The notes beneath the pieces were generated by a model that was not told where the DNA came from, ran no database searches, and saw only the letters and a list, made by a program, of their open reading frames with translations. From Lasioglossum baleicum (lineage: Eukaryota > Arthropoda > Insecta > Hymenoptera > Halictidae): 64,000 nt of DNA. A program made the translations under genes and the position numbers. Position 1 is the first letter of the stretch. Each line of letters begins with the position of its first letter. The DNA is taken from NCBI RefSeq assembly GCF_051020765.1, contig NC_134929.1:20784135-20848134 (forward strand). Direction: 5' to 3'. Shown one piece after another: positions 49,210-60,300 of this stretch.

Positions 49210-50319
49210 TAGACTCCGGATGTTTATGCACGATAAATATGTAAGAAACATATGCGATTTATGCACGAAAAATATGCAAATATACAATATGCAGGGAAAA
49301 TATGCAACACTAACAATACGTTTTACGATTATTAATTCGAGTTACAGTAAATGACAAGCATTTTTTTCCAAATTGGATGGTGTTAATTGGCGACGCTTTT
49401 CCGTAAAAATTAATTTATGTGCGGAAAATGATCGCTCCACGTCACACGATGTAAGCGGTGCATAGGGAATGAGGTTGGGTTATGAGACGGGTTTGTTTTT
49501 GGTCTGTAACTTTTTGCTTGATGAAGATATCAAAGAGTTTTATATACCGTTGGAAAGGTGAAGGAAATACGCAACTTTTATATGTAAAAAGTTTCGTGAT
49601 TTAATCAACAAGTAAAATTTTATGGCCAACTTTCCGAGGACATGTTTTTTGGCTTCCTGAGAAAAGTGCTTGGGTTGTGAGACACTCGGAAAAATCAACT
49701 AAAAGTGGTAAAATATAAAGTAAAACCCATGTAACTTTATGCAAAAATGGATTTTTATTTATTTTAACGACATTAAGTGACCAAAGGAGTTAAAAAGAAT
49801 GGCAAAAAATTGAAAAAAAGCAAAGAATGGCGACGAAAAGTAAAAAAAAGATATAATGAATGGAAGAATTCAATAATGATCCTCCTCTTCGTCATCCAAG
49901 TCGCTGTCACAATGTTTGTTCGGTTGAAAAACGAACGTCTGCCCATATCGGCACACTTCAAATGAACAGGGCGCTGGCATGTGTTGCATTTGATAGAGTT
50001 GGAGTTAGCGTTTTTTTTTGTTTGAACTAAACAGTTCTCTCAAAAATAGCTTTGTCTAGTCACGCACACCATAAATCGTGTTCAGCTGTTTTTTTACGCT
50101 TAGGTAATTTCGAGGACTTCGAGTTTCCTTAACTGGTCCCCACAATGACTATAAATTCGAAAAATAAACCAAAACAAACGTTAAACATAAAAACATATAT
50201 GCTAATGCATAATTGCAAAAAGTACAAAATAAAAAATATTTTTTCAGAATTCTCTAATCATAAAGTATATTTCTGCCCAGGATAAAAATATGCATTTGCA
50301 TAAACATCCGGAGTCTAGT
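49210..50319. mobile_element. 1.1-kb TIR element, ACTAGACTGCGGAT family, TATTAA-flanked
   Basis: The left end TAGACTCCGGATGTTTATGC and right end GCATAAACATCCGGAGTCTA are perfect inverted repeats. They share the CTCCGG variant not seen in other copies, which ties both ends to one element. Direct TATTAA hexamers flank it (49204-49209 and 50320-50325). No recognisable transposase. Confidence 0.7.
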
Positions 50320-50325
50320 TATTAA

Positions 50326-51444
50326 GGTCGTTGAATTCGTCGATTTATGCCATCGAAAAATAACGAACAAATGAACCCCGCGGTTATTAACTCGAGAAAG
50401 TAGTTTTGTTAATTCAAAGCCAGTTTCTGTGTAATCCAATGAAAAGAACCGACGCGAATAGAGACTGTGGCTGTATTACAGAAAACAGTTACTGGGAAAC
50501 TCGTGCTCCGCTCTCGTGTTTCGTTTGCAAGGTTAACGCAGCAGCATTTTTTTTTCTCCACCGGTGTAATTTAGCTCGAGCCAGAGAATGGCCCAGGAGA
50601 TAAGGAAATTTAGACGACCGACGCGCTTAAACGCTTCCCATGAGACTCGCTGGCGAAATAGTCAGGCTTGACTGCGTTGGAGAGTCAGTGTAAATAAGCG
50701 GCGAATGAAATGAAAACGTCCGTTCGATTCAACTCCATTGTTTTTTCGCTTAACCGTCCAATTGTCCAATCCATCCATTTAAACGTCTTTTCACTTTGGA
50801 CGTTCATTCGAATTGCTGGCTTTCAGTCGGATCACAGCGAAATGAAATTTAAAATGATCACATCAAAACCAGTGGTTGACACTTTCAATTGAAAATTCAC
50901 TTCTACATATACTCTAGCTTTATGTTTTCATATTCTATTCTCTTTTGAAAGAATTATGACAAACAGGCTCCAGTATTTTTCTATTTTGGAATAATTTATT
51001 TTTCATTTATTCTCATGTGGAATACTAGAATTTTGTGGTGAAACTTCTATCGGGTATTACAGGACAAAACTTCTTCGGATCATGTGGAATTTTTATGAAA
51101 TCTGATTGTTTAGTGTCCGTGCAGTTTTTCTGACCTAATCTAATCAACGTTTGAAATTTCGCGTGTTTATGGTTGTACCAGCCTACGTGTCGCAAGTTTG
51201 CCGAGTTTATTATGGTTAGACCATGTTATCCTAAACTTTGCTGCGTAGAACGAGTCGAGGGGTGTTTGATAAATTATGCCGACCCAGCTGTAAACTTAGG
51301 CTGTTATCTTAATTAAAAACGCACTCATCTTTTTCTCCTGTGGGAGCTCGAAATAAATGAAAGGGATACGAAAGGGGCTCTGATAAATACGAAAGAGAGG
51401 AGGAAAAAGGAAGGAGCATTTCGTCCTAGGCCTGCCTAGGCCTG
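50326..51444. other. Non-coding, nothing specific
   Basis: No exon or element end recognised. Confidence 0.4.
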
Positions 51445-51750
51445 CAAATTGAAACATCTGTAAAGACATTGAAAAATTTGTCTCGGGTCTGCAACCACCG
51501 CAGATTTAAAGATTGAAGCTTCCCCTTAACAACGAGTGCTTAAAACTTAATCTACGATTCTTTTTGACTGTTTTATAGAACAAAAATGAGAAACAAGTTT
51601 AGTCAAAGAGGGCAGCATCCATTCAAAGCTTAATAAGTCGGCTAGAAAAAATCGTAGATTAAGTTTTAAGCACTCGTTGTAAAGGGGAAGCTTCAATCTT
51701 ATCTCCGGGACAAATTTTTCAATGTTTATACATGGATGTTTTTCAATTTG
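51445..51750. mobile_element. 306-bp palindromic MITE
   Basis: The arms pair from CAAATTGAAACATC to the centre, with a perfect core TGAAGCTTCCCC..AACGAGTGCTTAAAACTT against AAGTTTTAAGCACTCGTT..GGGGAAGCTTCA. No target duplication resolved. Confidence 0.75.
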
Positions 51751-53319
51751 TAGCATTTTCGACGAAAAATGTGTCATCAGTTCCCAGTCGCTGCATCGTG
51801 CAAAAATACCTTAGATAAAAATCAAGCATGAATGGCAAAAGTAGAGGCTTTAAGCTTTAAAATGAATCCGGGTAGATCGTTGTACTATTTTTTTGAACGA
51901 AATTATCCCAGTTCAAATATGCTCTACATCAATTTGATCAGAATACGAGTATACGTACTTGAATGAATAAATTCGTTTGACCACTTCCGATAGAAGTATC
52001 ACCACCAATTCAACAAATACAAAAGTTCATTATTTGTAGTAACTACAGTGGAAAGTGGAAATGTTATTTTATGGAAATCACCCAGCGCGTGGTCCACGGG
52101 TCACATAATCTACGACGATATTCCATTTTCATTTGACCTCGGTATAATTTCGAGTTTCGAAGTAATAAAATGTAGTTTCCTCTTTCACCGGCGAAACATT
52201 TATTCGATACGAGCGCGGCGAACAATACAACTTTTCCATCGCAAGTTCTTCAATTCGCTTTAAAGTTTATTAATCATCCCGGCTGGGCTCTATTTTCCGC
52301 GTCCCACCATTTATGCCACGGATGTTCGCGATTTATTCACGTTTCGGAAGTTAATCAAAACCAGCCCATCGGAATATCATCGCCTCGCCGGAATGTCGAT
52401 GCTGTTGTTGTACGTATCCGGCCTCCGAAACTATTATCGAGCATGTCGTTCCAAACTAACTTCGTTTGTTCCATGCGTGATAAGATTGTTCTACGATAAA
52501 GCACGGTAGCGATTCGACCACGCGTGAAAGAGATGCGCATGACATTTGTGAAAAATTTCATTAATCTCATCCATCGAATTTCTATTCTCCTCGTACAAAT
52601 TGATTCAACATTTCGTTCAACTAACAGGTACACATTCAATTAGAGACTTTAATACGCGTCTCAGACTTTTTTACAGTCTGGAATAATACAAATTTAGGAA
52701 TAAAAGATTAATTATTTTTTTATGAAATGTTTACCAGCGTATCCACGGCATTTTTCTGATTCAAATGAGTTGATGGTTGAAAACACCACATTTTTGAAGA
52801 GGTTTTTTAAGAGGATTTTATCCACGTATTGACTAACCAGAAAATTAGCGTTGCCAATCGCCACGTTTTTAAACGATATTAAATTTCCCATTGGCTATGA
52901 TTACATAACGAGTGTGCGAGTAAACTTTAATTTATCTAAATGAAATGCGTTCAAAAACTGAAAGGTTTTTCGACGCGCAGAACAGGCAAGGGAGCTCCTC
53001 GGTCGTAAAGTAACATTGTTATGGAGTCCGATCGCGCGTTATTACCGGCAACCATAAATATTCCAGAATCACGTGCAACCGCTAATTATCTTGCACAGCG
53101 GCGCTGCGTGCTACTCCGAGGCCGTGCATCGTCATCATCATCAAAAATATGCACACACCGGCCCTCGGGCGCGTATCTCATAATCCTTGCAATTTCTCTG
53201 CGCGTGCAGTCGGTGAACAGCGTTGTTTACAGACATAAGGCTGCTATGGCTAATAGAGACTTTAAACATGGATACTGAACTCGGAAGAATGTGTAGGTTC
53301 CCTGAAAGAGTTGTATAAC
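51751..53319. other. Non-coding, nothing specific
   Basis: No exon or element end recognised. A short CATCATCATC run lies near 53130. Confidence 0.4.
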
Positions 53320-54420
53320 GATGCAAATTTACGAAGCTACGGAAAACATTTCAAAATCTTCAGAAGAAATTGAAAAGCTTACGTAAATGTTGCCGAGTCT
53401 GTGAAGAAAAATATGGGACATTTCAAATAATTTCCAAAACTGATTAGAGTCCATGAAAAATTGTAAAGCTTGTAAAGACGTTGCAGAACGTACGCAAAAA
53501 TTGTCGAGTGCATAGAAAAACCACGAAGCCTCTAGAGAGTTGCCAATCTTCGTGAAATCGTTCGTAAAAAAATTGCAGGGCTTGGGAAAAAAATGTTCAA
53601 TTTCGCAAAAGGGCAAGGGACCGCGAAAAAAATCTACAGGGTGTCCCAAAATTCCTTCAACAGCCGGAAATGGGAGGTTCCTGAGACGGGGTCCTGAGAC
53701 GAGGTTCCGAGAAAAACACGGACCAATCAGAGCGCGACCTAGACGCGAGTTGGCACAGTCGCACAGTGGTCGATTTGCTCGAAAACGTGCCCAAAAATCG
53801 AAAAAATGAATTTTCAAATCGAGAGTTTCGGATCCTTGGGTTGGTTGTACAACATGAGTTGTTTTGACATCAGATTTATAATCAGCGACCCTAAAAACCT
53901 ATGAGTATCAATTTTGAACTAAATTGGAGTACTCTTTCCTATTTTGGGCACGTTTTGGCGATTTCCTACCACTGTGAGTCGGCCCGGCGCGGCGCGGCGC
54001 GCCAACTGTCGATTGGCCAACTGTGCCAACTCGCGTCTAGGTCGCGCTCTGATTGGTCCGTGTTTTTCGTTAATAACTCCTAAACAAAGCCGCGGATAAC
54101 ATTTTTGCAAAGGAAAATGTCGCTTCAAATAGTCTCAGGAACCTCCCATTTCCGGCTGTTGAAGGAATTTTGGGACACCCTGTATAGTGCCCAGCATAAA
54201 GCTTCATGGTCTATGAAAAAATTGTAAGACCCATCATATCGCTTCTGAGACTATGAAATATTGCCCATGAATACATTGAGGGCCAAAATTGTAGGGAATG
54301 GGAAACAAACATTATAGGGCTAGAGGAAGAAGCTGTGAGACTACAAAATCGACAGGACCAGTAAAATGGAGATAAAGGCAGAATCAGCGAAGAAAGGTTT
54401 TCTAAAGAAAACATCACATT
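53320..54420. repeat. Degenerate 20-21 bp satellite, block C, split by a transposon
   Basis: Units such as GTAAAGCTTGTAAAGACGTT and GCAGAACGTACGCAAAAATT run from 53320 to 53636 and resume at 54185-54420 (GTAAGACCCATCATATCGC). The same alternation of G-rich and A-rich halves is seen as in blocks A and B. The element 53637-54182 interrupts it. Confidence 0.6.
53637..54182. mobile_element. 546-bp TA-flanked foldback (CAGGGTGTCCCAAAATTCC end)
   Basis: CAGGGTGTCCCAAAATTCCT and AGGAATTTTGGGACACCCTG are inverted ends flanked by TA (53635-53636 and 54183-54184). The arms pair through CAGCCGGAAATGGGAGGTTC and CCAATCAGAGCGCGACCTAG. The right arm has GGCGCGGCGCGGCGCG near 53980. Confidence 0.88.
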
Positions 54421-55554
54421 ACCAATCAGAGTGCATAAAATTCACCTACATTTCAAATCCGTATAAAATCAACGTTCCGACATTTTGACTTTCGATATTC
54501 GTTCCTCCAACTCCAAGCAATATTGCAACTTGATGTCTGACCTGACTGAATGTTGCCCCTTTACCAACTCAAAAGCCAATAAAACTCCGTCGAAGCTGAA
54601 ATTTGCAAGAAATCAATGGCTTTCTAAAGTCGGTTGCTGAATTCCATTTGCAGCCGATAAAATTGTAATTTCTCGAGCAACGAGGCGGATTAAAGACTGG
54701 GGAAGTAAATTGCCACTCGAAGGGGAAGTTTCTAGATAAATCTTCTCGGCAAAGGGATTGTTTCACCGGCAAAGGGCTAATAAGAGCCCTGGGATCGCAT
54801 TATGCAAAGTCAAGGACTGTATTCGCGCGCACGACCTAACCGAAGATCGTTCTTCTCGGCTATGTATATTCGTTTCCGGCAGAGTTATAGTCCGCAGTGT
54901 ACTCTGTATAGTTTAGCATGCCAGGTAGGTAGCACGTTGCCGAATGGAGTAGTATTTACGCGAATTCACGGGTGTAACGCGTATTCGGGGGCACGTACGG
55001 TTCGTGATTCCACTTCGGATTCGCTTTACCGCCGCCTTGATACCGTTAAATTCACAACAAATCGATGACGAATGCCTGCTTGCCCGATTCGGGTATCAAT
55101 AATCTCGCCGCAACCATTGAGCGATACTTTAACTGATGGTAATTCTACAAGTAAAAAGAACTCGAAAAAAAGAATAACATTTTTCCATTTAATGCATTGT
55201 TTTTGAGGAAAAATGAGTTCGAATGTCCGTCAGGTTACCTCTGTATTACCTGTAAGTTTCGAAGTATGAAACTTCTGCTTCTACCCGTGTTTGTGGTATC
55301 AAACGTGGACCTATTGTCGATGTTTTGATCACTAATGCTTTCTATTTTCATGATTTTTCTTCTGGTAAAGACGTAAATCCTATACTATAACAGCAAATCG
55401 AATGCATAAACTGAAATGTTTTGAATTTGCTGCATGCGGCGTTTTTCCTGCAACCATAGAATTTCGAATCGGTTGAACTTTGACGGAGAACCAACTGAAC
55501 ACTGAGATATTTGGTGACATTTTACTATAACGAGGCGTAAGAACCATATAAACC

Positions 55555-55648
55555 GATGTCTTTCGTTGGAAATTTCTTTGTATTGAAATATTCATAATGC
55601 CAAGACCAAATGTCAAGAAATACGAAGAAATTTCTAACCAAAGACATC
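55555..55648. repeat. 30-bp inverted repeat
   Basis: GATGTCTTTCGTTGGAAATT pairs with AATTTCTAACCAAAGACATC around a 30-40 bp loop. A weaker outer pairing (GGTGACATTTTACTATAAC near 55513 and its complement near 55815) suggests a larger decayed element. Confidence 0.6.
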
Positions 55649-56235
55649 TTTGAGTTAAATTATCTGGGAAAGAACTACATAAGTAGCGAGTAAACAATTT
55701 CAAATATTATTTAAAGACAATAAAGCTTACATAATGAATTATAAGATAATAACAAAAATTATCAGTAGATAGTTTTTAGTGGAAATTTCATCCAGATATC
55801 TCTTATGGTTCAAAAGTTATAGTAAAATGTCACCTGGATTTCTGTATTGCCAAATAGACCGATATTTCGCGACCTTTTCACGTTTTTCTACATAGGAAAC
55901 TTACCAAGGGTCGGGGACGGGGCTTTTACCCACAGCACAGGTCTGAGCTGCCTGGGAAATTGTCCGGGCGAGGCAAACAATACACGTTGCCTCGCTGGGC
56001 CGCTGCGGCAAACAACACATTGTCGTATTGCTTGCCTCGCTCGGCCGATTCAGACCACGGATTTGCGCATATTTATTTAACGGTTCATTGTACAGGATTT
56101 TTTAAAACACAGTTCTCTTTGTAAAATCTTAACCCTTGAGAACGTAGAACTCGAAAATTTGTAAGACTTTAAAAAGGCGCATATAGTAAGGAGCATAACT
56201 GATTCCACACACTTTAAATCAGAATAACTGTTATA

Positions 56236-57120
56236 CACCCTCTGTCCAAAAAATAACCGGAATGACTATAGTTTAGCGAAAGTAGTGGCGCCATCTGTTA
56301 GTCGGAAATTGATTTATGAATCGTGAGCGTTTTTTACTAACCTGTAAAAATTTCATAACATTTCGTTCAGTAGAAGCCAAGATACAACGCATTTAATGAT
56401 AGTAGTTTGTGTACATCGGTCGAAAAATGAATAAGGAACAACGAATCTCCATTAAGTTCTGTGTTAAGAACGTGCTACGAAAACGCTTCAGATGCTTCAA
56501 ATCGCTTATGGAGATAATTGTTTATCACAAACACAAGTTTTTGAATGGCATCGACGATTTAGAGAGGGCAGAGAGGATGTGGATGATGATAAACGTTCAG
56601 GCCGATCAATTGAGACGATGACCGCAGAGAACATCGAAACAGTTCGTGATTTCGTAAAAATTACAAAAAAATCTTCAGTGAGATTCATGGAAATGGAACT
56701 TGAAATACCGAAGACAGTAATTCATAGAATTTTAACCGAAAAACTTGATCTTCGGAAGCTAAATTCAAAGTTCGTTCCACATCGATTGACGGATGACCAA
56801 AAATTGAACCGAATTGGGCATTAATTGTCACTGATTTTTTGACCAAACATCACATTTTTTTGCTTCAACATCCACCGTATTTTCTATTCCCGAAGCTGCA
56901 TTTGGCAATGAAAGGAAATCGTTATGCATCAATTCAACGATCAACGACGAGTAATCTCAACACCATTCCGACCAGCGATATGATGCACATCTTGAACGTG
57001 CGAATCGCTGTATTTCTGCTAACGGAGAATATTTCGAATAAATAAAATGATTTTTGTCAAGATTTTTTAACTACTTTTGATTCTATATAGCCATTCCGGT
57101 TATTTTTGGGACAGGGGGTG
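56236..57120 (+). mobile_element. Internally deleted mariner element
   Basis: The ends CACCCTCTGTCCAAAAAATA and the complement of TATTTTTGGGACAGGGGGTG form inverted repeats of about 35 bp, flanked by TA (56234-56235 and 57121-57122). At 885 bp it is shorter than a full mariner (about 1.3 kb). It lies inside foldback copy B. Confidence 0.92.
56427..57045 (+). pseudogene. Broken mariner transposase
   Basis: It starts MNKEQRISIKFCVK. After a frameshift it continues LQIAYGDNCLSQTQVFEWH, RRFREGREDVDDDKRSGR and a second helix-turn-helix (IPKTVIHRILTEKL). The central catalytic region is deleted. A C-terminal piece (PKLHLAMKGNRYASI) returns in another frame. No active enzyme is possible. Confidence 0.9.
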
Positions 57121-57880
57121 TATGAATGGATGACATCAATTTCTCTGTAAGGCTAGAAGAATTAGTTTAGTAAATGACGTCTAATAAATAAGTTGAAAAA
57201 ATGCATTTGATCGGAATTGTGAAAAACAATGCTAAAATTTGATTTTTACAACTTTTTTACCTGGCCCGATAATGAAAATGTAAAAAATGTGTTTTGTCAA
57301 CTGGTATAAATTATATACGCTCTGAATATTTCATTGAAATTGGTTAATTGGTTTACGAATTATCAACGATCAAAAATGGTAAAACTTGCCGCTTTATGGT
57401 ACACTACAAATTACCACTCTTGATCGTTTATAATTCGCAAACCAATTAACTAATTTCAATGAAATTTTCAGGGCGTATATAATTTATACCAGTTGACCAG
57501 CCACATCTTTTGAATTTTCGTTATTGGCCCAGCTAGAAAAGTTGTAAAAATCCATTTTTACTATTGTTTTTCACAATTCCGTCCAAATGAATTTTTTCAA
57601 CATATTTTTTACACATCATTTATTAAACTAATTCTTCTAGCCTTACAGAGAAATTGAAGTCGTTTGGTCCATTCATAAAAAATGTAAAATAATCTACAAT
57701 TAAAAAGAAATAAGTTCCGCGAGTTCAAAAAAAGAGAACACATTTTTCGCTAATGTTTATTGACCAAATATAGGGTAACCACACCACAAAAAGACGCAGC
57801 ATGTGTTGGAGATCTGATACTTGCACACGCGCAATTTGTATGCGTCACAGTTGTTCTCCCCGCGAAACTGTTCAACGCCG

Positions 57881-58603
57881 CACTATGGGCCAAACTGACG
57901 AAATCTGTGTCAAAATCAAAGAACTTTCGATAGAAATGAGATAGAGCGATGAAATTTTTTTTAATGAAAGCTGAAACTTTGCAGAATATGGGATAATTAT
58001 GGAACAAACGTTTTTTAACCTTGAAAGAATTCGTTGAACTTGCACAATTTCAAGAAAATTGTGGTTTTTCCAATACCACGCGCGGAAAAAATATTTTTTA
58101 ACATGCGACACATCATTTCCCGTAGATTTTTTCACGCTGATTTTAAGTAAACGTTCAAATACCTCATTATGACTATTTTTAATGTGTTTTATATATGAGA
58201 ATACAATATTCCTTCAAACTACTGGGTTACCAAATCATTTCAACGAAAGAATGATTTCATAAGTTGTGTTCACAGAAATCGATTTCTTGCAAAATCCTGA
58301 GGTCGTAGACAAATTTTGAAACCAGATTTGAAATCAGCGTGAAAAAATCTACGGGAAATGATGTGTCTCATGGTAAAAAAAAATTTTTCCGCGCGTGGTA
58401 TTGGAAAAACCACAATTTTCTTGAAATTGTGCAAGTTTAACGAATTCTTTCAAGGTTAAAAAACGTTCGTGCCACAATCTCCATAATTATCCCATATTCT
58501 GCACAGTTCCAGCTTTCATTTTAAAAAAATTTCATCGCTCTATCTCAATTCTATCGAAAGTTCTTTGATTTTGACACAGATTTCGTTGGTTTGGCCCATA
58601 GTG
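57881..58603. mobile_element. Transib-like non-autonomous element with RSS-like ends
   Basis: The ends CACTATGGGCCAAAC and GTTTGGCCCATAGTG are inverted and flanked by perfect 5-bp direct repeats CGCCG (57876-57880 and 58604-58608). CACWATGG termini and GC-rich 5-bp duplications are the hallmarks of Transib, the superfamily related to RAG1. The arms of about 260 bp pair through GTGTCAAAATCAAAGAACTT and CACGCGCGGAAAAA. The centre is unpaired and no transposase remains. Confidence 0.85.
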
Positions 58604-59242
58604 CGCCGTGGCGCGCCTAAATTCCCACAGCGTTCTATGTATCGCGAAAGAAATTGGTTATGCATATTCCCCTGATTGACGACCGAGTTAAAACCGTACC
58701 TATATGCATATTCATATGCTTGTACGTATGTATGTGTGTGTATAATCCCATGCGACGCGAGCACATGGCCAAAGAAACCCAGGCTGTGTGAAGTATGGCC
58801 AGGTTTCTTTGGGGGCTCGAGTCGGACGTTCCATTTTCAATGAAATTATTCTTCTCCATTACATTAAAGTTTCTTCTCTAACGGGAATTCGTCCCGCCGC
58901 TTGGGAAATGCATACTCGCGAGCCATGTGATCTTGCGAGACTGGCTCTGTCTGCAAGGAGGATGCATTAGCATCTGCAAATACGCGAAAACTTCGGCACC
59001 GAAACCTTTTCTATCGGCACTGACTGTATTTCTTGATCTCTTGCTGACTGACCTCGAACGTAGAAAACGATCGGCGTAAACAAAACGTGGTTGGACAATA
59101 TTAATTCACTGTCAAAATTTGTTTGTTTCTAGCTGTTCATTTATGAAAAGTTTGCTGGCACATTCGCGACATTTTTCTGATTAAAATAATGATGGAGGAT
59201 AATTGAGATTCTACTAGATCGTGGATTTAGCAAGCAAATATA

Positions 59243-59500
59243 CTCCAAAGTACGTCATGTTTGGACTCGTTTTAATCGGGGAAACGTCAGAAATATCCTG
59301 GTGAAAGTTTCATAAGTTTAATAATTAGAAGCAAACTTGAATAAACTTAAAATTGTGGATAAAACATACACTCCGAAGTACGTCATGTTTGGGCTTATTT
59401 TAATCGGGGAAATGTCAGGAATGTATTGGTAAAAGTTTCATACAAGAATAATTGCAAACCAACTTAAATAAATGTATGCGAATGTTAGTGGGAACTCGAA
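59243..59500. repeat. 127-bp tandem duplication, two copies
   Basis: GTACGTCATGTTTGG begins at 59251 and 59378. Both copies continue with TTTTAATCGGGGAAAYGTCA and end in AAACTTRAATAAA-like sequence. Confidence 0.85.
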
Positions 59501-59647
59501 CCGGAAGTAACATGCAGTTAGAAGACACTAGATAGAAAAAGAGCGATAAAACCTAGCTGGGTCCGGCTAACGTCCTTTTTAAGAGGGCAACGGGTTACAC
59601 ATCGTGTCGTCGTCGCGACGCGCGACGTAACCCATCGAAAATGGATG

Positions 59648-59878
59648 TAGGAATCGAATGACACCTCCGGGAGTTGGTGCCCATCACAGAGGCCGATCTA
59701 CCCTCATGATGCTTCGGAATCGAGGTCGACCTGGTGGATCACTCGACGAAGGATGAACTGGAGAGAGCACGTGGAAAACTCGCGAGATCCGATGCAGTCT
59801 TCGTGACACCCGAAGAAATATCGTGTTTTCGGGAAAATCTATTTGCCGGAGGAGTGAGACGTATATCGACTGAAAAGT
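59648..59878 (+). pseudogene. Possible decayed coding sequence, unidentified
   Basis: One plus-strand frame reads HLRELVPITEADLPS, a TGA, CFGIEVDLVDHSTKDELER, ARGKLARSDAVFVTPEEIS then CFRENLFAGGVRRISTEK and a stop. Another TGA precedes it. The acidic/hydrophobic balance looks protein-like, unlike most chance frames here. Both internal stops are TGA and could be CGA decayed at CpG. No family was recognised. Confidence 0.3.
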
Positions 59879-60300
59879 GATCGTTCGGATCCGGGAATAT
59901 TTTGATTAATCGTGTTCGACGCGCGGTTCTTCCTTTCCTGTTATTTCCTCGAAGACGCGTCGTTATATTCTGCTTGGTGCAGGATTTTTTGTTGATCTTG
60001 TTTTGCACATCGAAGATACACTTTCTGTGAAGTATAAATATTTTTAAAACACTCTTTGAAAATACAGTCTTCCACGTCTCAGGAAGAAACATTCGCAAGA
60101 ATCACTTTTCTTCGCACGATCTTTAACATGATACTTTAACCCTATAGAAGTGCATGCCTAATTATAAGTTCATGTTTCTTCATAATTTATTTCTCATAAA
60201 ATGTCTCGAATACCTCGACAGTCGTAACAGACGTCCACCCCACTCCTCGTATTCGCGTGTTGAAGGATACAGCGTGGTGGACAGCTATTATGACTACATA

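Larger units (their letters stand above)
56185..57682. mobile_element. Tc1-like foldback, copy B, split by mariner and truncated
   Basis: Matches copy A (42312-42974) from AGTAAGGAGCATAACTGATT to CAGAATAACTGTTA, then resumes after a mariner insertion at TGAATGGATG. It ends at TTTGGTCCATTCAT, so the last 45-50 bases including the right terminus are missing. Confidence 0.88.
58609..60300. other. Non-coding with a small duplication and a decayed coding-like stretch
   Basis: A 127-bp direct duplication (59243-59500) and a coding-like stretch (59648-59878) are listed separately. Otherwise nothing recognised. Confidence 0.35.
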
